Shown here in pieces: positions 1 to 11,230 of a stretch of 64,000 nucleotides of DNA; positions within the stretch are counted from its first letter, which is position 1; each line of letters starts with the position of its first letter. The notes under the pieces were generated by a model that worked only from the letters and a program-made list of their open reading frames with translations, was not told where the DNA came from and did no database searches. The stretch is from Mesostigma viride (Eukaryota; Streptophyta; Mesostigmatophyceae; Mesostigmatales; Mesostigmataceae). Location of the stretch: positions 4,720,477 to 4,784,476 of the forward strand of contig RPFO01000104.1 in the NCBI GenBank assembly GCA_009746045.1, given 5' to 3'. The translations under genes were made by a program, and so were the position numbers.

Positions 1-1356
1 ATGCCGTCAGGGCTGTGCCGTCCTCCATCCACCACTCCTCACCAGCGTTGTGAACATTGTGACAAATGCCAGCGTTGCGGTGCGGATGGTGCCGTATTCA
101 CGCATGTCCTCACACATGCACCACGCCCTTGCCTACCTGTATACTTCACCGTGTCTTCTTGGCCCCACCAGGGCATCCCCGAGGATGCCGCTACAGGAGC
201 AGGAACTGACGGCTTCTTGGACCCAGACGATCCCCCTGCGCCCATCCCTGGGGACACCTCGCATAGAGGACGCTCGCTCCTGCAGATCCCGCCTTACCCA
301 TCTCTGTCACCGTCACCGCCCCCGCCCCCGTCCCCGTCTCCAGCCCCGGCCCTGTCCTTGTCCCCGCCCCCGGCCTCCACCTTGTCCCCCCCCCCCCCTT
401 CTTGCCTGCGGCCCCTGGAGAGAGTGGACGGGCTCCTCTGATCCGTGCCTCGGCGCCATAGGTGCGTTGCCTGTACGTGTTCTACCTGGCGTGCATGGAG
501 GGGGTGGGCGGGCGACAGTGGCGACTCTTGTGGTCCATATGTCTGTTGACTGGTCAATCCCACTGGCCGTTTCTGTTGCGGCTGATGAACGATCAGTATC
601 CTTGCTCTTGTGTTTTAGCAGTTCGTAAATCTCTTGGTTAGTTCATTATAACCTCGTGGCCAATGAACCAATGAGTTCAGTGGTCTGTTAGCCAACCGGA
701 ATTGTGGTCTACAAACCAATTAGTCCCGTGGCCTGTTAGCCAACCACATGGTCACCCAATCTCAAGGACTATCCATCCATAATAACTCTCGTGGTTTGGC
801 AACCAACTACTCTCATGGTTCCCAACTCACCAATGGTGGTGAGTATCAACCACTTCAACAATCTTTTTGTCTATCAACCCATATCTCTTGTGGTTACGCT
901 TCCCTCCTTTTGTCTATCCCTTTGTTTGTCAACCCATAACTCTCGTCGTTACGTCGATCAACCTATCTATCTATTAACTCGCGTGGTTACGCTTCTCTCC
1001 CCCTCGCCACCGCGCCTTGGTGGCAGCTTTGCCACGCTGTCGCAAAACTACAGAGTGGCTGCTGTCATAATTTGTTTTGTTGCCCGCTGTTACAACGTAT
1101 TAGTGGCTGCGGTCGCACGTCGTTTGGTGCCAGCTGAAGCCAACAAGGATTGGTCTGTTTCCCTCTGCATTGTGCGTGGCTGCAAGACGCTTCCGGCGCC
1201 GCACGTTTCTTCGAGGCACCATTTCTGTCACCGCGCCGTGGCCTCAAAATGTCTGGCAGCGCGGCGTGGGTTGCTGAAATGCCCCTCCTCGGTTTGTTCG
1301 ATGTGTGTGGCCGTCGTTTTCTTTATTGTTCATTCCGCCTTCCTGCACACACACAG
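1..1356. other. Upstream or intronic stretch with degenerate short repeats
   Basis: No exon could be supported here. An open frame at 1-441 encodes a Pro/Ser-rich stretch, but it has no start context, no splice partner and only low-complexity content. From about 640 to 990 the sequence consists of degenerate repeats built from motifs such as CTCGTGGTTnnG and AACCAACC. The first coding exon recognised (1357) begins inside an LRR N-terminal cap without a signal peptide, so at least one 5' exon should lie here or before the window. Confidence 0.5.
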
Positions 1357-1498
1357 CGACGGAGAACAACCACCTCTTGAACCTCAAGATGGGCATCGTC
1401 AACTCTGACGCAGCGCTGCCCTCCTGGAACCAGTCGAACATGTTTTCACAGTGCTCCTATGAGGGGGTCTCATGCACCAACCAATACGTGACGTCCTT
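1357..1498 (+). CDS. Exon 1 (as seen): LRR N-terminal cap
   Basis: The acceptor is CACACACACAG and the donor is TT|GTAAGT. It encodes a plant LRR N-cap pattern, LPSWNQSN followed by CSYEGVSC, where W and paired Cys residues are the hallmark. It ends in VTS-L and continues into exon 2 as an LDLSNN repeat. It starts with 2 nt of a split codon, so an earlier exon is required. Confidence 0.8.
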
Positions 1499-4184
1499 GT
1501 AAGTAGGCGCCAATCAATAGGTGACGTCCGTGTAAGTACACCAATACGTGACGTCCGTGTAGGTGGGCGTCAACCAATTATGTGACGTCCATGTAAGTTA
1601 TGGAGGGCAACAACCGAACTTTGGGTTCCGTGTAAGTGAGGCGTCAACCGATACGTGACGTCCATGTTAGTAGGATGGCGCTGGGCAGTAGAGTTGGCGG
1701 GACGGATGCTTGTTGCTGGTGTTGGTGCTGGGCAGTAGACAGCAGGCACGGATGCTTGTTGCTGGTGCTGGTGCTGGGCAGTAGACAGCGGGGACGGATG
1801 CTTGTTGCTGGTGCTGCATGGTGCTGGGCAGTAGACAGCGGGGACGGATGCTTGTTGCTGGTGCTAGTGCTGGGCAGTAGACAGCGGGGACGGATGCTTG
1901 TTGCTGGTGCTGCATGGTGCTGGGCAGTAGACAGCGGGCACGGATGCTTGTTGCTGGTGCTGGTGCTGGGCAGTAGACAGCGGGGACAGATGCTTGCCGC
2001 TGTTGCAGGTGTGCGCCTGTGCGGGTAGGGGGGGTGGGTGTGTGCCATTGTTGCTGGTGCTTGGTAGGGCTAGGGGTGTGCGCACACATGCTGCTGTTAT
2101 TCGTGGGGGGGGGGGGCGGCACGTGCATCAACCTCGGAATGTCCGTGTGAGGAAAATAGCCTGGTTTTACGATACAGCTAACATGCCAGCCAGGCAGCCT
2201 CTGCGAATGGGAGGATGCCACTTGCATCCACCAATAACCAGTAAGTGACATTGGTGGGAGGGGGACAGCCTGGTGCATTTCTAACAGGTGACAGCCGTGT
2301 CTTGCCTGGCAATCTTTGTCCCTGCATTGCTGGCTGATCCTCTCAGAATGTAAAATGTCCCTCTCGTTCCTCTTGTTTACAGGTCCACACACAGGTGCTT
2401 TGAACAAGGATCACCTGGCTTTCATTGGTTGTAGATGGTTGCAGCAAAAATGGAAAGTTTGTGGAATAATGATTTCAAGGGTCAACTTTTGCAGGGGTTT
2501 AGCATTTAGGGTTTACTAAGCCAATGCCGCTCTGTCCAGTGCGCCATGGCTATTGTGTCTGTTTTTGTCTTCTCTTGTGCAATCCCATAATGAAATTCCA
2601 GGACTCTATAGCTCCCTGGTTTCTGCCGAGAGCTTCCTGCTGTCCACATTCTGCTGACACCTGTCACAACTGAAAATGGCACAATCGCTGCCTTTGGCTT
2701 CTTTAGCACGCGCGCCTTGTAATCTGAACAAACAAAGCAAAGCAGACATGGTTATCAGCCGCCAAGTGCCTTCGGATCCAAGCGCTGCGGTATACCATCC
2801 CCCCCCCCCCCCCCTGGATGTGCTTCCCGGCGCCCCCTGGTTCCACCTGGCTCCATCCTCATCCCAAGAGATTTCACTCAAAGTCACCCAAACCCACCCC
2901 GGTGCCCTCTCCAAGGTCCCAAAGGTTCGCACAACCCCACATATGCCATGCATAAGTTTATTAGTGAGAGCAATTCGTCCCCACCTAGCGCCTGACACGA
3001 AAAATAGTTATGGCCCCGCTCAGCAAACTGACGGGCACATTGCTGAACCTTGTAAGTGTTTTTTGTTCCCTCTCTAGTTTGATTTTTCGTGTTTTAAAAT
3101 ACCTCGCCCAGCTCCTCGAGAACCTGGTGGCGAAGCGCTGAACCTTAATTGTGCATGCGTCTCATCCCATCTATTCCTATTATAAACTTGCCTCGCCCCC
3201 CTCCTCAGGAACCTGGCGGGCAAGTCGCTGTCGGGTCATATTTCGGAGCACCTCTACTCGCTCTCGTATCTTACCAGCATGTGAGGGGGGATTACATGAC
3301 AAGATTTGTTCGCTTTCTCGCTTTTGTATTTTACCACCGTGTCGGGGATGTGGTGTGTAGTCTCTTGGACTCCACGCATGCCAGCATCTTCCTGTGATGC
3401 ATGCCAGCGTCTTCCTGTGCATTTTGATTCTGCTTCATTGCATGTCTTCCACCCCCCCCCCTTGCCTCCTTCCTTTTGTGTGTTTGTGAGTAGTTTCTTT
3501 AGTTACTGGCGATTGTCTGCTGTTCAGGTGACAGTCTGTATGTGAATGACCTTGTATTTGACATTATCCACCATGGGGCCTTCCATGTATACTACGCATA
3601 AACGGACCGTGGGCAATGGTCCAATGTTTAGTTTTTCCTTAATTTACGAAAAGAGTGGAGTTTGGCGAGCATGGGTATCCAAGCATGCGTATCCAAGCAT
3701 GGGTATGCAAGCATGGGTATGCAAGCATGGGTATGCAAGCATGGGTATGCAAGCATGGGTATGCAAGCATGGGCATGCAAGCATGGGTATGCAAGCATGG
3801 GTATGCAAGCATGGGCATGCAAGCATGGGTATGCAAGCATGGGTATCCAAGCATGGGTATGCAAGCATGGGTATCCAAGCATGGGTATGCAAGCATGGGT
3901 ATGCAAGCATGGGTATGCAAGCATGGGTATGCAAGCATGGGCATGCAAGCATGGGCATGCAAGCATGGGTATGCAAGCATGGGTATGCAAGCATGGGTAT
4001 GCAAGCATGGGTATGCAAGCATGGGTATGCAAGCATGGGTATCCAAGCATGGGTATGCAAGCATGGGTATGCAAGCATGGGCATAAAGGTACTCCGCGAC
4101 ATGCATGTAGTGTATGCTCACACACTTGCTTTCTTATTTATTTATTTATTCATTTTCTTACGTACTTGCTTACTTATTCATTCA

Positions 4185-4267
<83 letters not shown>

Positions 4268-7200
4268 GCCACACAAACCACACACACACAACCACACAAC
4301 CACTCACTCACTCACTCACTCACTCACTCACTCACTCACTCACTCACTCACTCACTCACTCACTCACTCACTCACTCACTCACTCACTCACTCACTCACT
4401 CACTCACTCACTCACTCACTCACTCACTCACTCACTCACTCACTCACTCACTCACTCACTCACTCACTCACTCACTCATGCACGCTCGTTGGTGTGGCTC
4501 TTGCGCTCCCCTTCCCCTGGGGCATGCTCGTGAATGCATGCACACGCTTGACAAGTTACGTGTATAATTACTAACTTGTGCACACACTTGACAAGTTACG
4601 TGTATAATTACTAACTTGTGCACACGCTTGACAAGTTACGTGTATAATTACTAACTTGTGCACACACTTGACAAGTTACGTGTACAATTACTAACTTGTG
4701 CACACACTTGACAAGTTACGTGTATAATTACTAACTTGTCGCTGGCATGCCTCTTGTGCTCCCATCCCCCTGTTGTGTGCCTTCCACCAGAGACCTGAGC
4801 AACAACTTCCTCTCGGGCATGTTGCCGGTCAGCGCCAACCAACTGAGCAGCCTGCTGACCCTGTGCGTATATCTCAAATAGCAGCTCTTTTCCACGCTGG
4901 CCCGCTGGCCCTGTGAGTGTGTCTAAAATAGATAGCAGCGTTTTTCAACGTTGGCCCGCTGACCCTGTGAGTAAGGTTGAAGTAGTAGATCTTTGTCAGT
5001 CTGGCATGCTGGACCGGAGAGTAGGGACAGCATACATGAAAAGTTTTCTATCTGACCCGATGAGTGTTCCGCTGACTTGGTGAGTATCAGCATTTGAAGT
5101 GCTCCGCCTTCGGCCTGCTATTCTGCTGTCAAGCTGCTTCTCTCCCCAGAGTCTAGCCTAGTGTCTGTCCAGGTCACCGTGTCACTATATCTTCCAGGGG
5201 CTATGCTGATTCCTGAGGGCTGTGAGAGGGCTCTCGCGTCCGTACTCTGGCAGGTCACAATGTTTCATTATAACAATGTTTCATTAAAACCATCTCTGGC
5301 AGGTCATGCACGGTAAGCTTTCCCTAGCGCGGAAGGGCCATGCTAGGAATGCAACCTTATTTTTAATAGGATGCACTCATACATGTATATAATGGGATTT
5401 TCTCCTTCTGTCCTCATACGATGGTACCTTTATGGACATAGATTTTACCAAGAAACCCTGATAACTTCTTCCCAGACGCACATTTGGCCTGGCAGTGGCG
5501 ATGTCACTTTTTGACAGAGAGATGCCACCAGTTTTCTTGCCATGCAAAATGCTTCCTTTCGTCGTTTCCTCGCAGCTCGCTCAATAACAACCCCATCAGC
5601 GGCACCCTGCCAGATTACTGGTATCAGATGTCCCAGCTGACCACCCTGCACCTGTCCCAGACCCAGCTGTCGGGAACACTGCCATTCTCGTATGGCGCGA
5701 TGATGGGGCTGAGAGAGATATCGCTGGCCAACAACAATAAACTGTCGGGTGGGTTCGAAAATTGTGGCTGGCCAACAACTATCTATAACCTGTCGGGTGG
5801 GTGTAAATGATGTGGCTGGCCAACACATGCTTCTTGTCGGGCGATTAATCATGGTGGGCATGCCAACGTAGATACTTGTTCTTGTTTGTGTTCTTGCTCT
5901 TGCGCTCCAAGTGTAGGTGGTGGTTATGCCGCGACGCCCATTGTCCAGGCCCATGAGCCTGAACCTGTTGGCAAGCCCCCCCGGATGGGGCGTAGGGTAG
6001 ATTTGTTTAGCTAGGATTTTGTTGGTAGTTTCTCGCGGCTCCATCGACCCCCACCTGTCCATGGAGTTAGTGCTACATGTCCTCCCAACGGAGGCATGTT
6101 ATAATTTATTTTTTATTTTTTTCAATGCCGCGACGCGCATCAGCAGGGGCCCGCGTATTATGTCCCAGCCCGAAAAGTCCTAGTGGCGCGAGGTGCATCG
6201 TTTGAATGTCGATGTCAAGGGACTTAACTTTATTTATAGTGGCCCCACGGCCCAAGGAGGGATGGGGATGGGGATGGGCCGCGGACGATCGGCTTTGGGC
6301 CAGGCCATACCCCATTGCCTGGCCCATCTAATAAATTGATTTACCTGTTAACTAGTACCCCGCAGTTGATGGATGCCAGCTAACGGCTTATTAAACATGG
6401 CCGCAGAGAATAACACAAGACATGTCTCGCGTACATAGACTCTACCCAGTTGTAACTGCGTAACAGGTCACTGTACAGGCATTACATATAGCCTCGCAAA
6501 GGAACCACCAATGGTCGGATCCCAGCATGCATTGTGAGTCCGTGACCAAGAGTAACCTGATGACCGCCACTACTAAACAAGTATAAATGCATCTCGCCAA
6601 CAAGGGGTTGTTTCCTGCTCTACAAGGCCAGGCCATAGCTGAGCCAGTAGACACACTGCCTCAGTATTGGTCCGTTTCTGCTCCTTAAGGCATGGCCATA
6701 CCTACCGGCCAACCAGGTAGGAGGTGGTAGCCACTGGGTACTTTGACGGCTATGGCAAACCCCAAATCTCTGAGATAAACTACCTAACAAATTCACCCGA
6801 GTCTTCGTCCTTAGACGCAAGCGTCCCAAACAAGTCAAGCATCGCAGGTTCAAGCTCCTCATCCCATAGGCGTCTAGGCCCCACCCCTCATCAGTTAGCT
6901 GAGAGAATTCCAGGCATAAACCCTTGAATAAGGCCCCGCCCCTCATCAGTTAGCTGAAAGAATTCGCAGAAACCTTTGAATAGTATTGTGGATACTACTC
7001 AAGGGTCTATGCCTCACCCCTCATCCCCTGTGCATGCAGCCGCACACGTTAGTATGCACCACTCCTAGGCACCACGTCACCTGCCTCCCCCGCGGTCTTC
7101 CCTCCTCCCCATCACCCACAGGGACCCTCTCCTCCGGGATCTGCAGCCTGGGCCAGCTGGTGACGCTATCGCTGGCGTCGGTCACCGCCATGTCAGGGGT

Positions 7201-10200
7201 CATCCCCCCATGCTTCGGCAACCTGGCAGCGCTGCGTGTGTTGGAGGCCCCCAACACCAAGATCACGGGTATAATGCTCGCACACGCTCTAGGCCTCTCA
7301 TACTAGTATAGTGTATAGTAGTATACTACTAGCACACATAGGTGAAGGGAGGAGGAGAGGAAGGAGGGGAGAGGGGAGGGGAGGGGAGGGGAGGGGAGGG
7401 GAGGGAGGGGAGGGGAGGGGAGGGGAGGGGAGGGGAGGGGAGGGGAGGGGAGGGGAGGGGAGGGGAGGGGAGGAGGGGAGGGGAGGGGAGGGGAGGGGAG
7501 GAGAGCAAAATGATGCCGTTCTTGTTTGCCTGCCTGCGTTCCACGATCGTCATCAGCTGCGGTTTGTCGCCTGGCTTGGTTCTCATCGCAAACCAGGGAT
7601 GCCATTGTCACTCTATCCACGACATCCCCACATGTGCTACATGGGAGGGGGTGTCACCATCACCATCTCGTTTAGTGTGCAACCAAGGATGCCGACATCA
7701 GGACAAATAGCCCCTGGTTGGTCTGCCTCACTTGTCTGCCTCACTTGTCTGCCTCACTTGTCTGACTCACTTGTCTGACTCACTTGTCTGACTCACTTGT
7801 CTGACTCACTTGTCTGACTCGCTCGACTGACTTGCTTGCCTGCTTCTAGACCAAGAAGTGGGGGAGGCTACTCTTATTCTTGAAGCAGGGGGGCCTCCTT
7901 CGACCCATGTCGGAGTCTCCTTTATTGTGCTTGCTGCTTACCTGTCATTGCTGGCAGCACTTGAACAGAGACACTGCCGTAGAAGCTGGCTGCTTGCTTC
8001 CGTCACCTACTTTTTGGTGCCTGTTGGTCGCTGCTCGCCGCGTTCATTTTCATCTTGAATATATTCGTCACTGCAACCAACCAGGGATGCTGCCATCGTG
8101 TTTTTTTGTGCCGTGCTTATCTATAGCCGTTTGTTCATTGTGTTTACTGGCGTCTTGTGTATCGGCCACCGCGGCCAACCAGGCACGCTCCCACCGGAGC
8201 TGGCCAGCTGCCTTGAGCTGAGGACGTTGCAGCTGGACGCCAATCGTGGGACAGAGATCGTGGGCATCTCAGGGACGCTTCCCCCCGCCCTGAGCAACCT
8301 GTCCAAGCTGACGTTCCTCTCCATCTCGGGCGCGCGGCTTTCCGGGTGCGTGTTGAGTCGTAGACATGGTAGCTGTCCAGGTGGGTGTCGAGCTACAGGC
8401 ACCAGTGGTGGCCGCGTGGGTGGGTGGGTGTTTGTCTTGCTGCACAAGCTACCGGCGGTGGCCGCGTGGGTGCGTGTGTCTAGCTATAGAGGTACAGTGG
8501 TGGCTATGTGGGTGCGAGTGTCCACACAAGGCACAGGTGGTGGCCGCATGGGGGCGTGTCTAGCTATAGTCATACAGTGGTGGCTTCGTGGGTGCGGTTT
8601 CTTTTTGTAGACTCGCATGTCATGGCTATGACCCCTGTGGGCGCATGCTTTATGCTACGGCCATGTGTAGCTGTCCGTGGACATGGGTGGCTGGGCAACT
8701 CTGAACATTATAGCTGTCTGGGTGCGTGTGAAATTCTTGACAGGTAGTAGTGGCCATGTGTAGGTGTTTGGATGCGTGTTGAACTCTAGACCCGCATGTC
8801 ATAGCTGCTTGAGTGTGTGCTCACCTTAGATTCGCGTTTCTTAGTCACATGTTGCTTCACATTTATGTTTCGTAGTCACATGTTGCTTCACATCTATGTT
8901 TCGTAGTCACATGTTGTTTCACATTTATGTTTCGTAGTCACATGTTGCTTCACATTTATGTTTCGTAGTCACATGTTGCTTCACATTTATGTTTCGTAGT
9001 CACATGTTGCTTCACATCTATGTTTCGTAGTTTCATGTTGTTTCACATTTATGTTTCGTAGTCACATGTTGCTTCACATTTATATTTCGTAGTCACATGT
9101 TGCTTCACATTTATGTTTCGTAGTCACATGATGTTTCACATTTATGTTTCGTAGTCACATGTTGCTTCACATTTATGTTTCGTAGTCACATGTTGCTTCA
9201 CATTTATGTTTCGTAGTCACATGTTGCTTCACATTTATGTTTCGTAGTCACATATTGTGGGACGCAGGTGGTGTCCTGCTGCCTGTGTCACCACGAAGTA
9301 ATTCACACCCAATCGGGAGCGTTTGGCACAGAATCGCAGCCTATTCGTTGTCCTCATAACACCCATGTTTAATTGCCCCCGCGCAGAACGCTGCCCCTGG
9401 TCCTGGCGATTCTTGCGTCTCTGGAAAAAGTCCTGCTGAACTCAAACCAGATCTCGGGCGCACTGCAGCACCTCTGGGGAACAGAGTCAGTCCTCTGGCA
9501 GCTGGATTTGTCCAACAACAAGTTGTCGGGCTACCTGGAGACCCTGCTGGGTGACTCGGTGCCGCCTCTCAAGTGAGTGCGCGTGGGTAATCTACTACAT
9601 GGATGCGTGGTAGGTGTCTTTTATGATGCGTGATAGATATCTTTTAATTACAGCATTGAAGGATGCATGTATTTGAAAGCACTGTAAAGGCGACACCGAG
9701 AATATGGTGCCGCCCCCTTCAAGAAGTGCACATGGGGTGTGAGAAAAAAGTGTTACTTCTTGTATGGCTGTGGCTTAGTTAGAAACCGTCGGAGCCTTAT
9801 GCCTCCGGGCAAAGGTTTAGAGCCTCTAAATACCTTGATCTTCCGACGATTTCTAACTGGCTTGACTCTCTCATAAGGCAAGTAGCTTTACAATTGGGGG
9901 CCCATCAGGGGTGGGGGTGGGGGTGGGTGGGTGTAACATTGTAATGAGACAAACAGAATGATAATGGGGGCCCTACCATGGGGGGGGGGGGGGTACCACC
10001 AGAATGACAGCTGAGATAAGTATAGGGGGCTTGGGCTAATTTTGGAATGGAGATGCCATCTGGCGCGGAAACAGGGACGTGATCAGCAGGGACAGTGTGC
10101 AACTCTGAGGAAGTTGTGCGTGTGCGCGTGTGCTTGGTTTAGTTGGGCGTATGTGCTTGGTTTAGCTGTGCATATGTGCTTGGTTTGAGTGCGCATTGTG

Positions 10201-11133
10201 CGCTTGCTTGAGATGAACAGCAAGAATGCTCTGGCAGTTGGGGTTGACAATTGGCAGTCCGTGTGTGCGCGCTTGCGAGGGTGCTTGCGGATGTCTTCAC
10301 GATAAAAAATGTCGCAGTGGGGGCTATTGTAATTGATAGCAGCAACGTGACAACCGGTCTTGGGCCCTTACCATGTCGGAGACGTTACTCAGTGGGCGCA
10401 TCATGTGACAGCCATGCTTGATTCCTACCACAGCAGAGACATTGTTACATAGTGGGCGCTCTGTGATGGATCACTGTAACATCACTGTGACATCACTGTA
10501 AGATCGCGGTAGCATCACAACCGTGCTTGGGCCCGTACCACATCAGAGACGTTACCAAGTGGGCGCATCATGATTGGTCACTGTAACATCACTGTGACAT
10601 CACTGTAAGATCGCGGTAGCATCACAACCGTGCTTGGGCCCGTACCACATCAGAGACGTTACCAAGTGGGCGCATCATGATTGGTCACTGTAGCATGGCA
10701 ACGCAAATGGAAGGATCACCCCTTTGCAGGGGTCGTGTCACCCCATCGCATGGGGTGTTCACGACACAGAACGTCAGCTGTGGCCTACCATTGAGCAATC
10801 ATGCCTTTTGCCACACTCTGGCCCCTGTCCGACTGCACCCTGCTCTCTCTCCTGCTGACACAGTGCCCCCTTCTACTATTCTAAACTAGGGTTTCTCAGA
10901 ACTATTCTTCTGCCCCCGCACCCAAGAAGACATCTTCCTCAGTTTGCTAACTAAGAGCTTTCGATTGGGAGTCCCCATCCTGCGAGCCTAGGGGGAGGCT
11001 CTCCTTGGTGCTTGCCCATAGCCAGGTTCTTTTCTCTCCTATTTACAGCAATTGTTAGCGTTACCGTCACTGTTCGTTTTGATGACAATTTTAATTGCCC
11101 GATGTCCTCCCTCATGATTTTGCCTGCGCTCTA

Positions 11134-11230
<97 letters not shown>

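Noticed and set aside
1-441. 146-residue Pro/Ser-rich frame at the window start
   Set aside because: Low complexity and overlapping antisense frames; no splice link to the LRR gene could be shown.
3546-4574. Long frames reading [10 protein letters not shown] and CKHGYASM on both strands
   Set aside because: Product of a stop-free 14-bp repeat plus CA/CACT microsatellites; all frames are open alike.
8843-9255. 31-bp array as CRISPR
   Set aside because: Units are head-to-tail without unique spacers, in a eukaryotic intron.
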